In this document: one piece after another, positions 11,801 to 26,800 of the stretch
Position numbering within the stretch: position 1 is the stretch's first letter
How the letters are laid out: every line of letters begins with the position of its first letter
Origin: Xenopus tropicalis
Taxonomy: Eukaryota; Chordata; Amphibia; Anura; Pipidae
Length of the DNA stretch: 64,000 bases
Assembly: GCF_000004195.4 (NCBI RefSeq)
Contig: NC_030683.2
Span: forward strand, 67,382,764-67,446,763
Direction: 5' to 3'
Program-made: the position numbers and the translations under genes
The notes under the pieces: model-generated
Seen by the model: the letters and a program-made list of their open reading frames with translations, nothing else
Database searches by the model: none
Told to the model about the DNA's origin: nothing

Positions 11801-14800
11801 GTCTTTCAGATCTCTTGATAGGACAGAAGCACCCACTCCTGTACATAAATGTACAATAATTGTGGTTCTCTCTCTACTTTAGACACCATTTCTGGAAGGC
11901 TCTTTAGCTTCACTTTCATAGCTCTCTTTCAGAGGTTAAGAACTTGCCCTTACAAAAGATAGTTACTTCAAAGGTCCATTCGTCAGGCGAGGGCACACAC
12001 GTGCTGGGCCAAATAAGACTGATGTATCATTGGTCACTGTGTCAACAATCAGATCATCCTGTGGACTCAGAGTGACCTGTCACACAAGGATCGCATTGAC
12101 AAGCTAATGTGATCCTCGACCAGTGGGATCTTTATACCTGCCCAGATATCTGCCTCTGGGACACCCCATACACAGTCCTTAAGTGTTAATTACTTTGGGC
12201 TAAAAGAAGCACAAACTCACTGTTTGGATTTGCTCTCTTATTTATAATATGAAACAATGAGTGAGTAGCGTTCATAAAGAGGTAATTCATCTGTATGTTT
12301 GATGTTGCCTGAGACTGTCCTGTCTGTAGATTTTATTTAGATTGTATTCATATAATGCTGCATGTGTATGCAGGGCTGTACATTTCTTACAATGCATTAA
12401 AAATACAGACAGGGAACATGAAAGCAAACAGAGAAACAAAATACCATAAATACATAAAAGTTTAATTGCAAAGCCTACTGTGTACAACCTACCTGATTAT
12501 GGGAGAGAGGTTCCCCAAACTGCTTTCTCACACCAAGGTGATCCCTAGCAAGCAATACAGAGGCATGTGCAGCACCCAGAGAGCAGGAAGCTTTGGATGA
12601 AAGAAGAAATATTACTGATAGCATGCTCTGAATAAATGAAATAATGTACCAGCTGATAATATGTATGTTTGTCATATTTTTAAAATTATTTTTAAATAGA
12701 AACTGTGCAAAATGAAATAGAGGAACCAGTGAAGGCAATTGAATGAAGGATGCTTCATAGTTACCAAGTCAATATGGACTGGCACTTAGATTTATTCTAG
12801 TGTGATCTTGTGAAAATCTAGGTAACAGGTGAAACTTTACATGACAAGTTGTACAGTATTTACCCCCATATGTAAAAAAAAGGCACTACGTTTGCCAAGA
12901 AGCAGTAACCCATAGCAACCAATAAGATGTTTGCTTAACAGGTGACCAGTAAATGCTACTGCTAACTAGTTACTTTGGCTTACTGCACCTGGGCAAACTT
13001 AGTGCCCTTTAATACATAACACCATTAGGGCTCGCAGTCACAAGTGATTGCCCTCGGTGCTTGCGAGAGTATGGGCACATTAGGAAGAATAGGATGTGGC
13101 TGAACCCCCAAATCCATCCTAAAGGATCCTAAAAAATTCCACTTCCATGTTTATGTGACAAAAGGTCACGGGAAATGCAGGGAAATGCAGAAGCAAATGC
13201 TTGTGAGTACGAGCCTTTAAGCTGCTTTCTACAGAATATGCTGAACTGCTAATCATTACAACAACCTTATTCTTTGTTAAACTTTATGGAGCTGTTTTAT
13301 GGAGCTCAGCATATCATGGATTTAGAATTTACACAGTTTAATGCCAATGTATTAGTCATAATACTGCAAAATAGAAATTTATATTTATTTTGTAAAATGC
13401 TTTACTATACCTAAGTAAAGAGCCACAGAACGTCTCCCTCTTTATTTAAAATACCAGCCATATTAGTTTGGTGTGACGCAGGCTCTTGTCCAGGCCCGCG
13501 GTCCTGAACTGAGAAAAGGAAATCTGATGCCAAAGCCCATGTGTAAACAACAGAAGCAAAAAATGTAGTGCTTCTTTTCAGAAGACTCAGAACAGTGGCA
13601 CAGTAACTGTAAGGTACCATGGAGTGCTGGCCTCCAATCCTTCCTGCCAAGTCTGCAATCAAGAGATGCTGTGCTGAGTGGTATACAGGAGTGGATCTGA
13701 TTCTCTCAGGCTTTAAAAACAAAACAAAAAGAAACACCAGGCTGAGAACAGTTCCGTGGGGCCTTACCCTAAGTGTTTGTGTATTTACATAATCTTTATG
13801 TATTTACATAGATCCTTCTGATAAGCTTACATAGTTTTAACCTTTTCCTCTGTTGGTATAGTGCAAACAGAGATTGTTCAGCATTTACATCACTACACTT
13901 ACCTTTTAAGATCGTTTATGCTCATTAATGGTGTATTAAGTAGATTTGTTAATAGTATGCTTCTGAAAAATAGCAACTGTTGATGTTTTCTTAAGTATCT
14001 CATGTTTAGAAAATAAAAATTTGTAAGAGATGTAAGATAAAAGTAATTTCCAGGATGTGTATGGTCAAATGAGAAATAAGCCCATGCCTTCATTGGCAAC
14101 AGATACCAGAAAGAGTCTGAAAATTATAGAACTTAAGCAGGAATACAGTATCATGTAAAGTCTATTTCACTGGGGGGTACAAAAGATTAGGAACCCTCAA
14201 GTGATATACAAATAGAATAGATGTTTTTTCCCCAAGGTTGATGCTCCTGTTAGGATAAACCTGCACGGGCCTGTGGAAAAAATCTTATAAGCGCTGCTCC
14301 AGCATTTTACTTACCTTCCAAGCGCGGTCCCAGGCTTCCCTTGCCACAATCCCTGTTCACACGTGCAGTAGAGTCAAACCCACGCAATCTACTCAACTGC
14401 ACATGGGCAGAACACCAAACACCAAAGGGATGAAGATCTCAGGTAAGCAGATTCCACAACAGTGCTTAGGTAGCTTTTCCATGGGCTGGTGCAGTTTTCT
14501 CCTAACAAGAGCACCACCCAAGGAAAAGACTAGATCTACATCACTGGGGGGTGCCTAACATTTTGACACCCCTAAAAGTCTTAAGCACTGGACTTTCTGA
14601 GTTTCCTTAAAAAAAATTCACCACTCATTCATTCTAGGGAATTCCCTGGCATTTATTACAAAACACAGTCATCCAATCACAGTGGTTCTATTGAACTTTG
14701 TAAGTTAGGTGTTAGCTAAAACTCACCTACACCTAACTGAATAAGGTCAATGGAACCACTGTGACTGGATGACTGTGACAGTACTATCCTTAAAGTGGAC

Positions 14801-17800
14801 CTGTCACCCAGGCATAAAAAGCTGTATAATAAAAGTCCTTTTCAAGGTAAACATGAAACACAATTTTTTTTTTATTAACACATCAATAGCCATTATGAAA
14901 GCATTTAAAAATCCCAGCTGTCAATCATATATTGCCTGCCCCGCCTCTATGCCTAAGGCAGAGAGGCGGGGCAGACACTTACTTTCACTTTGAATTCAGA
15001 ACTTCTTAAATGTTCCTGCTCTCCTCACATCCCCCCTCCCTCCTAACCATCTAATTGTGTAACCAGAGCATAGGCATGAGCATCAGGTCCCCCCATACTG
15101 GCACAGAAACAAGATTTTGGCAAGATACAAAGCTTGCCTTAAAGGAACAGTAACACCAAAAAATGAAAGTGTATAAAAGTAATTACAATATAATGTACTG
15201 TTGTCCTGCATTGCTACAACTGGTGTGTTTGCCTCAGAAAGACTACTACAGTTTATATAAGTAAGCTGCTGTGTAGCCATGGGGGCAGCCATTCAAAGGA
15301 GAAAAGGCACAGGTTACTTAGCAGATAACAGACAACAGACAAACCCCCATTATATGGGGCTTATCTACTAGTTATCTGCTATGTAACCTGTGCCTTTTCT
15401 CCTTTTTTCCAGCTTGAATGGCTGCCCCCATGGCAACACAGCAGCTGATTTATATAGTAGCTTTTCTGCAAAAACACCATATTTTTTTGCAGAGCAACAG
15501 CACATTATATTTTAATTACTTTAAAACACTTTAATTTTTTGATGTTACTGTTCCTTTAATAACAGTGTCCACAAAATGGCGACTGTTTTCTTGCTGCAAT
15601 TGTGAATTCCAAGGCTAAAGAAAAAAGATTAATATAATTGTTATAGTGTATGTGACGTTTATTTTACTTGACAAACACAATATAAAACAATTTGGAATTA
15701 TTTCTTAGGGCGACAGGTCCTCTTTAAAGGTTTAAATGCTGGCCAATTTCCTACCACTCAGTTGAACTGAAGAAGCTGTTTAGATGATTGATGAATAATT
15801 TTCAAGAAAAAGAGAGAAAGAGAAAGCCCAGTTGCTTTAGACTTGTTTCTTCTAGAAACTGTATATCATGACCTGCATAAATGAAAATCTTCAAAGACAG
15901 TTAGTAGGAATACCGATTTCAGTCAGTCCTAATTTCTCAGCTTGGTAAAGTACTGTGTATCCACTTCCAGCAGGCATGACACATTTGTTTGTAGCATTAT
16001 GATATCTTATATATAAACTAAATAACTGCATCAAATATAAACCAGTAAAAACATAGCCAAAACCTTACCAATGTTTATTCTGCCTCCATTTAGGCCTTTC
16101 ATGGCAATACTGAAACCCTGACCCTCCTTGCCAAGTCTGTTTTTGACAGGGACTACACAGTCTTCAAAGATAACTGCTCTAGTTGGCTGAGAATTCCACC
16201 CTACCTGGGAAAAAAACATAAGCCACAATAACCAAACACACTTTTATAGGCCCTGAGGTCAGTGAGCATTTAGCATAATCATATAAGCCTGTTACCGATT
16301 TGTTGAGATATCTGTTCTTTTTTGGCTTCTATAAACCTTGGCTACAGAGACCCTTTTCTGCATGGTTTAAGTCAGGCCACTGTCAGAGGAAATAAGTGAT
16401 TCAGGAATTTTGGGGAATGTAGTCTGTCCTCCATCTAGATGCACAATTAGAGCAGGGCTGTAGGAGTAAAAATATAGTTGGTGAAATAAATAGTTTCTCT
16501 CTTTTCTGCTCATACCTTTTAAGACTTTTTAAGACCACTAAAACCTGTGCTAGTCCAAATTAATTGTATACAAGAGCATCAATAAGGTTATGCCAGATCA
16601 ATAAGAAAGGAATATTAAAAACACTGGTTTTTAATATGCAGTATGTATTTAATCACTGACAACTCACTTTCTTTATGTTTATGAAATGTACCTAATAAAG
16701 GGGCACAAGGATTAAATAGAAAAAACAGACTGTGTTGGGATTTACTTTAATACTAACATGGCAAAAGGCTACAAACTGATCTCTTGCAACATTGTGGTCA
16801 AAAACATTGCAAATGTTGCCCTTAAAGGACATGTAAACCTTTAAAATAAATTAATTGAAATTGCTTTGTGTGCTATTCTAAGCCTTTTTGCAGTTTACAG
16901 GGCTCTTCCAATAGGCAGAACTTGCCAGAAGAAAGAGGACTGTTTTCTTCAGAAAATGTATCCGAACCTTCATAACTTTTCTCATGATTTTTACACCTTT
17001 CTTTACTAACATATAATGCCAACAAGATTACAGTCAGAATAGCATCGACTGTACATTACTTTCTTTTAAAGGTTTAAAATTCCTTTAATGAAAAAATAAT
17101 TTTGCAATGATATGTTGAAGTATACACTGCCCAACGTTGGGCATATATTTCCTTCTTTTACTAATCTAGAATAACGTTGTTGATATAAACAATACATTCC
17201 TTGATGCAATTTCTTTGGACTGGTCCAAGTTTGCAATTTTTGGGGAAGAGTTCAAAACTTAATTTATATCAGTCTCAAGGGTATCAGCAGGAAGACTGAA
17301 ACCATTACTTTTGTCATATTATTCTTTTAACAATCCTGTCCACAACCAAGGTGCAACTACACAGAGACAGACAGCTACAAAGAATTAAGTGCAAAGGAAG
17401 GCCCATTATTGTTTCAGCACAATAAGCCTGCACAGAAAATATGGTCCATATAGATTTGTTTTTCTGATGTGGTACTGGAGAACTTGAATGGCCTGTAGAG
17501 AGTCCAGACCTCAAGGTAAATAAAGACCTGTGGCATGAATTGGAACACCATTTACAATCCAGACCTGATTACCCAATATTAGTGCATAACCTTACTAATG
17601 ACCCTGTGGTTAAAGGAATCAAATCCCAATAATATTCAAAACTGTAGAAGGACATATTGAAGAATAGCAGGCATCTGAATATTTTTTAGGGTTGGCAGAA
17701 CTGTAGCCATAAAATGTTTTACAAAGACTACAGGACCCCAATGGAATCCATACTATGATAAAAAAATAAAATAAATACATGGCTTTGAAAAAAAATCACC

Positions 17801-20800
17801 TCCCCAATACCTTCTTCTCTTTCTTGCCAAAACTCAGGCCAGGTATCCCTTTCTCCACCACTAGACAAGAGATTCCTCGGGCTCCACTCCCACCAGTGCG
17901 GCACATTACCACGTAGACATCTGTGTCTCCCCCACCGCTAATAAATGCCTGAATACAAAAACAAAAAGGTCAGTTTGTATTTGTTTCTGTTTTCATGCCT
18001 CTTGACCTATCTGTAGGAGTATACTGTACCTTTGAGCCATTAAGGATGTAGTAATCTCCATCCCTTTTTGCAGAGGTCAACAAAGATGCTGCATCACTTC
18101 CACTACCTGAAAGTAAACATTTACAGTAAAAAAATTAAGCAACATTAAATACAATACATTCAGTAATCAACTAACTAAAGCTGGCCACACACAGGTTGAT
18201 TATGTTGACCAATTTGGTCACTCGAGTGAGAGAGAAATTCTGGATGTCAGTAAGGCTCCAATAATCTGCCCATCCCCCGTCTTTTTGTCATTAATTTCAT
18301 ACCAATACTTCCACTAACAGCCAACAGGATTAATGCTATGAAAATGAAAGAGGGCTGCAGACACGTGCACTACACTCTCAGTTCTGGCTTCTTTTCTTAT
18401 TGCTGCCAATTTCTGCATAGGTGCTATATTCAAGAACTGCACAAGTGATTAACTGTAATTTAATTAGCACATAAACATGCTCACAGTTACATTAGTTAAA
18501 ATGCTCTATGCAGAGGAAATATCAGATCAGATTGGATGGTAGCTATTTCAGTTAGAAGATGATGGTGAAGATCACAGCCTCTAAAAAATGCACTCCATAG
18601 ATTAGGGGTCCCCAACCTTTCTTACACGTGAGCCACAGTCAGGATTAATGCTATGCAAATGAAAGAGGGCTGCAGACACGTGCACTAATGCTTATCACTA
18701 CACTCTAGTTCTGGCTTCTTTTCTTATTGCTGCCAATTTCTGCATAGGTGCTATATCCAAGAACTGCACAAGTGATTAACTGTAATTTAATTAGCACATA
18801 AACATGCTCACAGTTACATTAGTTAAAATGCTCTATGCAGAGGAAATATCAGATCAGTTTGGATGGTAGCTATTTCAGTTAGAAGATGATGGTGAAGATC
18901 ACAGCCTCTAAAAAATGCACTCCATAGATCAGGAGTCCCCAACCTTTCTTACACGTGAGCCACAGTCAAATGTAAAAAGACTTGGGGAGCAGCCTCTATG
19001 CACCCTATCAGCTTACAGGGGGCTTTATTTGGTAGTAAATCTTATTTTTATTCAACTAAAACTTGCCCCCAGTCAGGAATTCAAAAATAACTACCTGGTT
19101 TGGGGGCACTGAGAGCAACATCCAAGGGGTTGGGGAGCAACATGTTGCCCCCGAGCCACTGGTTGGGGAGCAACATGTTGCCCCCGAGCCACTGGTTGGG
19201 GAGCAACATGTTGCCCCCGAGCCACTGGTTGGGGATCACTGCCATAGATCATAGTCATTTGTAGTGTAAGGTCACATTGACAGAAATACAAATTTTTGCT
19301 GTGTATTAGGCCGCTTACCATAGTGTATATAAGATATATTTTTACTTGTGTGTTTGGAATAAAACAGAATTCCTTTTGGGCTGTGTGTATTACTGATCCT
19401 GTTTAAGACCTTCATACAGCTCTGCACTGGGATTATGCATCTCTAAAAGGTTTGTCCTAGTAAGGCATCCATAGAGAGAGCATGTGGCAAGCTCACCTGG
19501 AAGCCAAAATGCCTCTACAGAGGAGTGTAGCAGGGAGAGACAGATGAGGTTATAAATCTCTTGTGAATAGTTACAACCAGGGGTATAAAGCCTGTGTGCG
19601 TATATTTACTGCACCATTGCACAATTGGTTTCCTTTTTTTATCATTCAAAGAAAACTTTAGGCATTTATAGACACAAATTGATGTTTGGTATACAACTGT
19701 GTGAACTCTGAACTGTATTTTTGTGAGGATTTCTATTACATCATTGCTACACAGTGCCTGGCTGTGTACTGGATATACAGGCATGGGCATGGGGCATGGG
19801 ACCCGTTATGCGGAAACCCGTTATTCAGAAAGTTGAACTATACCACTTTCGGATAAAATTTGAGAAGATACCTGAATATTGTACTATGCAAGTTAGCCAG
19901 CTTTTTCCCATATATTTCAATAGAATCTAAAAGTCTACTGTTATAAAGAATTTACACAGTATTTACCACATATGGGAAGCACACTGATAGTTTAAATGCC
20001 ACAGCTTTTTAAATATGTATTTCAATTTTTGCCAAATGTGAATCTTTTATTTTGGCATAAAATAAGCAGCTTTATAAATATACCCCAAGCATGTTGGGAC
20101 CACTGGAATTACTGTGCAAAGAAAACAAATATAAGCAACTTTAGTGACCATATTTTATATAGGCAACTAATTTGCCTAAAATGGCAAAATCATATGCATC
20201 CTCTAGTCAGTTGCTCTAATTCTCCACTTAGGAAAAGCAGGACTGTATCTTACCTGGCTCTGTCAAGCAATACGATGCAAACTTATCCATGCTGCAGAGG
20301 GAAGGGCAAAACTGGTGTCTCTGCTCTTCATTCCCATATGTATCAATCATCCAAACACACATGCTGTTGATAGAAGGTTCAAATCATGTATTCAAACACA
20401 TAATACTAAGAACCACCTTTAAAATGATCTAAATAACTGAGTAATGAGAGGGACAAATTATACTTACTTGTGAATGCTCATATATGCAGTAGTGCTTACA
20501 CAACCTGTTGATAGTGCCTCAAATATTATAGATGTGTCTAGACGAGAAAGCCCTGATCCTCCGACATCAGTCTGTGCATATATTCCCCCAAAACCCAGAT
20601 GTGCTGCCTTTCTCATTGTCTCCACTGGAAACACTTCCTACAGAAGATGTAAGGAACATAAAGTTATTAGATAGTTAATCTATTTTCATAATAAGATAAA
20701 ATTGAGCATACTTGCAGGCTTTTATACCGTTTTTACATTAGTAAAAACAGTGACTTTTATTTTTAAGAAAAACATTCATCCAATTTGTATTATTCACAAA

Positions 20801-23800
20801 TATTAGAATATATCTAATAAAATGCTACAGCTGGCACTGGCAAATGCTTTTATAGGGACACTAAATAACATTCATTTTTCAGTTTTGCCATACGTATGTT
20901 TATACTTGTGCTGCCTAACATCTAGTCTACTATAAGGAATTTTCCCATTGCAGTTATGTCTTCCTAAATCTCTTAACTGAGCAAGCTGAAAATCCCATCT
21001 GCAGAGGACTGCATCAACAACCCAATGCAGTGCTCAACAAAAGTGTTTTCAAACCTGATAAATATCTGACCAATTACTGAGCAGATATCAATAATTCAGG
21101 TCTTCTTTTTGACACCATACATGACCTAATAAGCTGCTGACTTTGGAAACAAACACAGAGTTGCCAAATCAGGTAAACATCTGCATGTTTTGCCAGCTTC
21201 ACCAGAGAGCTGATTTTTCAGTGTCTGACTAACAGTATCTCCCATAGGTCTGTCAATGAATTGTGTTTGGGAGGTATGTTGCTCTATCTAGAGCACAAGT
21301 TATATACTGCTATATTCAAACCTTAGACCCTGAATTCTGGAAAAAAACATTTGTAGTCTTCATTTTTACCTTTGCACAATTTAACAAATAATTATCACAA
21401 AGATGTATGATTTTACAGAGCATGTAGGCCAGTCACTTTGAAAGCACAGACACTAAGGACTAGTACCCCATTGCAACCAATTGACAGGTAGCAATTTCTG
21501 GAGGGCCGCTTGAAAGCAAAAATCATATTGGTTGCTTTGGGTTATTTGACCTAGGCAAGTTTTGCTGTTTTTATTACATAATGTTAACTGTATTAGTCAT
21601 CAAATAATTAAAGGAGAAGGAAAGGTTAAATCCCTGAGGGGGGGGGGGGGGGTGCCAAGCTCTTATGCAACCCCAGCAATTCAAGTTGCTTACCTGTAAC
21701 AAAGGATTGGTGATCTTCTTCTTCATAAAATACACCTGCCTGGGGTACTGCTTGCTTCATTGTCTTTCTTCCGCCAGGCATCTGGCAGAAGAAACTGCAC
21801 ATGCACCCACCCCAAGTAGAACGCCTGACAGAGAGGAAGAAGTCTGTAGCATGGTGCTCCTCAGACAGTTCCCTGAATTGATGTGATTTTTTGAAGAAGA
21901 GAAGCACCAGCCTGGGGGTAACAGGTAAGGAACTTGGATCACTGGTGCTGGACAACTGGTGTATTAGCCCATACACTTAAAAACACATTCCGGTGTCCTT
22001 TGGCGGAGATCAGCATGTAAAATGTGTGTGTACTGTATTTCACAACAATCATATTACAATTTTTCAATAGTAATTATTTGATGTTTTGACGCAGTGTTGG
22101 AATTTCTTAAAAAAGGAACAATCATATTAGTGTTTTTTAACAGTAATACTTATTACTTACACAATTTTGGAATTTTGTAAAAAAGCCAGGTGTGATATGT
22201 TCCTAATATAACATGCCCAATCAAACCTAATCCGAATGCCTCATTTACTGCACTTAGCCTTTAAATGGAAAAGATAAAAGGGCTCATTTACTCATTACAC
22301 TTATTCCAGTGTTCACATACAGGTGACGTCTGCGCCTATTAACACTGGCTGCGACGGGAATCCAGAAGGTCAGTAGGTGGTGGAAATGCCAGGCTTCCAC
22401 TGCATCAATTGGTGTAGCAGTGCAACTGACTGTAGGGAAGTTTGTGTGACTGCAACTGCACTTGTTGTAAATAGTGTTGCTGGACTCTTTTGGGCCCCCT
22501 ACAAGTTTATTTATTTAGTGTTCTGCTGTACAGCTCTGCGTACATTAGTAGTACTACATAAATAAAAATACACATACATACATATAAACTAAAGATGCAG
22601 TAGCAATGGTAGTAATGGTAGCCCGTGTTTGCCACAGCTACAAAGTGCCAAAACATACCTTGCCATAGACAATACTGAGAATTGTCTCTGCTAAAACATT
22701 CAAATCATGTAATGCCTTTGTAATGAGTGGTTTTAGAAGAGACAATTCCCAGTAGTGTCTATGGCAGGATATTTTCAGGAGTTTTGAAGCTGTGACAAAA
22801 CGTAGGCTACAAATAGCACTGTGTGTTAGTGCCCTTACAGATAAATCTAAAAGCTTGTACGTTAGTGATTTTTTCACTTGATAAATTCAATATTTTTCAA
22901 TTTTATTTTTTGCTTCTGTCCCTACTAAAATTGCTTGACTTAATTTTTGTCCTGTTTCCTCAATCTCCCAAAAATTCCCTTCCTAATCTCTCTAAACTTC
23001 TTAGGGTATACAGTTTGTATTTTCCCCAAAACATTCTCAATTTCTCTCTACACATTTCGTCTTTGAAATTGCTATTCTCCAATTTATTTTCAGGAGAGCA
23101 CCCAACTCCTTGTGCCCCTCCAAAATAGAATAAGATGGAGAAAAATATATGTTACCCCAGGATCTACTTCAAATCCTCCTATAAATTATTCCCAGGATTC
23201 GGTTTGTTAATCACCCAGGATTCAGGCAGGGTTCGGTTTCGGCCAAATCCACAGTCCTGGCCGAACCAAATCCGAATTAGCATAAATTAGCATGTGCTAA
23301 TTAGCATTCAGAAGAGTTAAATGTTAGGGGGGAAAAATTTTCACCTCCCACTATGCGTGCAACAATTTTTAACCCTTCCAGATCCTAATTAGCGCATGCT
23401 AATTAGGTTTTGGATTTGGTTCGGTATTCGCCCGAATCCATCGGGTTACATTTGGGGGGTTCAGCCGAACACAAAAAACTGGGTTCGGTGCATTCCTAAT
23501 TTGTATAAGATTATTCCAGTTATTTACCCCTCTATTCTTATAAACCATATCTTATTTTTCCTTTTTCATACCCATAGTTTCCAGTTACACTTCAATTTCT
23601 GTTCTATTTGTCCCTCAAATACCTTTATATCACTCATTCACATTTTCCACAATAACTTTTGTAGTGTTTTCTAATTTATTATTTACTTCACCTACCTTTT
23701 CATCCCATAAAGCCATGCAAGGTGCCATTTCTTTAGCAGCAAAATCAAAGGCTACTTTCTGAAACTCTTTTTGCTCTTCACTGAGGCCAACTGAAGCTGG

Positions 23801-26800
23801 AAACAAAATAACAGACACAAAACTGAATTAAAAAAAGCTGCTCTGGCATAGGAAATGTATATACATAAATGGCAAAAACTTTCATTAGTTAATTAATAAT
23901 TTTCCAGAAAACAAATCCATATTTTGAAAGTGATGGGCAGCACACAGAAATGTGCGGTAGTTTACAATGCACATAAATACATCTTTTGTAACACTAAAAT
24001 ATGGTCAAAAGAAAGTAACAAAACTGTATCACCTTCACAGTGTAAGTATACCTTCATACTGCCCCTTTTGAAGCTTTAGCCACCTAGCATTAAGGCCAAA
24101 GTTGTAGGATCGGTGGTACTTTACAACAGACGGGCTGCATGAATTTGTTCCCCATGGCTTCTGAATCATGCTGGAGAAATTACACATCATTTTCCAACAC
24201 ATCCTATTTGTTACTAAAGTTAACATTGCTAGAAAATGAAAAAAATGCAACTCTACCAGGCCTACCTCAAATTCTCACTGAATTGGACCATAACTTGCAA
24301 ATAAAGCAAACTCAGACAACAAAACCCTAGTACAATGGTGCTCATCGCACCACAACAAAATAACTACAGGTATAGGACCCGTTATCCAGAATGCTGGGGA
24401 TCAAGGGTATGCCAGATAAGGGGTATTTCCGTAATTTGGATCTCCATACCTTAATTCTACTAACAAATCAATAAAACAACCATTAAACCCAATAGGATTG
24501 TTTTGCATCCAAAAAGGATTAAATTATATCTTAATTGGGATCAGTTACAAGGTACTGTTTTATTACTACAGAGCAAAAGGAAATCAGTTTTAAAATTCTA
24601 AATTATTTGATTAAGTCTATGGGAGACGGACTTTCCGTAATTCGAAGCTTTCTGGATAATGGGTTTCCGGATAAGGGATCCCATACATGTACTATCTTAT
24701 CTGAAGATAAGCTACAGGTTCCACAGGCAACAATAGGAGTCACCGGTGGAAAGCCCTTCACAACGGTTTGTTTTCCGAAGTCGCACAAAGTTCCCTGCAA
24801 GGGGAAACTTCGCACAACTGTGGACTACCAAAGCAATGAGAAGGACTTTCCACCGGAAACTCCTAATGTTGGCTGTGGAACCTGAAACTTATCTTCAGAC
24901 AAGATAGTAAAATCATTTTGGAGCAGTTGGTCGCCTGTGATAGAGATCTATCGCAGGTGACTGAACCACTCCGTGGGTTCTTACCCTCACTTAACATAAT
25001 CCACCCTGATCTAACTTTATCTCTCTCCTTTCTACTATTTCTTGTTTACTTGTAATATCAGGGGTAATATTTACTTGTATATTAGAGGTTTCTGAATTGT
25101 GTGGGGCTCTTCAGCAAGTTTTGGTTCAGAAGCTGGAGTTCCTTCTAGCTTTAACAAGGGGCTGGATGGCTTTTTAGCAAGTGAGGGAATACAGGGTTAT
25201 GGGAAACAGAAAAGACATGCACAATGTATCAGAGGGTAACTTGCCCCAATTCTCAGGTAAGAAAAATGGCCAGAGGGAATCATTAATTTAAATCAATATC
25301 TTTAGGAACCTGCAAAACAGGTGTTAATTTATTTGCTTTAAATGTTAATAAGCAGCCAAAATAGGATGTAAAGTCAAAAATATTGTTAAGACGTGCAGAC
25401 TCAGCCCTCTAGTGACCAAAAGAAAGAAACAATACTATTTAACAATTAAGTCTGCAACAAACAAAAAAATTAAAATGTAAATATTTTATTATAGTCCATT
25501 AAAACAAACCCCATGTACAAAGCCTTTGTGTCTGGTTCATGACTCCTTTAGGGCTCTGGCACATGGGGAGATTAGTCGCCCGCGACAAATCTCCCTGTTC
25601 GCGGGCGACTAATCTCCCCGAATTGCCATCCCACCTGCGAAAATGTAAGTCGCCGGTGGGATGGCACACGCTGCGCAGGCAACTTCGGCAAATCGCCGAG
25701 GTTGCCTCGCGAGGCATTTTCGGCGATTTGCTGAAATCGCGCCGCCACGTGTGCCATTCCACCGGCGACTTACATTGTCGCTGGTGGGATGGAAACTGAT
25801 GGCAACTCGGGGAGATAAGTCACCCGCGAACAGGGAGATTTGTCGCGGGCGACTAATCTCCCCGTGTGCCAGAGCCCTTAGGAGCAGGAGAAACAATATC
25901 TTATCTAAAAGCAGTTCCATTGTGTAGTGCTGGCTCTTTCTGAAAGCACAGGATCAGGCACAAAGCACTGAGATGGCTGCCTACACACCAATATTACAAG
26001 TAAAAAATGGTTCAAGAATAAAAAAAAAAAATCAAATGGAATTCAGTGGAATGAATTATCAGCAGTCTCCAGATCTGACATTTAACTGGGCATACAAACA
26101 TCAATATAGTTATTTCCAGGGCTGTGGAGTCGGTAGATAAATTCTTCGACTCCGACTCCTCAGTTTCTGATACTTCCGACTCCGACTCCTCTGTTTTTAA
26201 TATGCTAATGTATTTTATACATTCATACAGTCAATGAAAAGCATGCTTCATGGTCACTCAACGTGTTTGTTTATGCACTGTGTGCATTGGATTTATACTT
26301 ATAGCAGAGAAGTAATTAATTATGACTGTTTGTGACTGATTGGGACATTTAAACTTGCTTTATTTTTTATTTTTTTATTCCCATTTAAATTTAGGTACCC
26401 AAAATTGCCTCCGACTCCACAGCCCTGGTTATTTCTCATGAATTGATTTCAGTGTATTCATCAAAAGCCACTTAATATATCCAAAGCAATGATCCATAAA
26501 GACTAAATAAAATTGCTAGGCAGTTGACTGCACTGCCATATCAATTTTAATAACTTGCCATTAGGAAAACAAACATATTTTTGTTAACTGGGAAAGTGTC
26601 TAGTCCATAAATCAGGTTATTACTATGAATGCTTAAAACTTTCACACCCATACCAAACAGAGTCTTTAAGATTGAGCTCAATTTTTAGTCTCATTGAGAT
26701 TCTCTTTCAAAATGATTTCTGTTCAAGGGAATGGCTATATCAGGCCTAGGCAGGTGAGTACTTTTATCAGAGCTGGGGCATAAGGATATCAAGCTTATAA

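Larger units (their letters stand above)
12591..16068. other. acad8 intron 7: MITEs plus unassigned sequence
   Basis: Holds a MITE-like inverted-end segment at about 13028-13222 (GGGCTCGCAGTCACAAG and CTTGTGAGTACGAGCC), the nested TTAA MITEs at 14794-15723, and a degraded half copy of the CTCATCCGAG-type repeat at 15755-15905. An unassigned open frame of 108 codons lies on the minus strand at 13411-13737. Confidence 0.55.

Noticed and set aside
19122..19230. Regularly spaced identical repeats reminiscent of a CRISPR array
   Set aside because: The 33-base units are directly adjacent with no unique spacers, lie inside a hAT MITE and the genome is eukaryotic.
19996..20370. 124-codon plus-strand frame
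   Set aside because: It overlaps acad8 exon 4 on the opposite strand and has no recognisable domain.
25499..25927. Several overlapping frames on both strands (60-103 codons)
   Set aside because: They arise from the palindromic, CpG-rich Harbinger MITE 25551-25877, which lacks stops on both strands.
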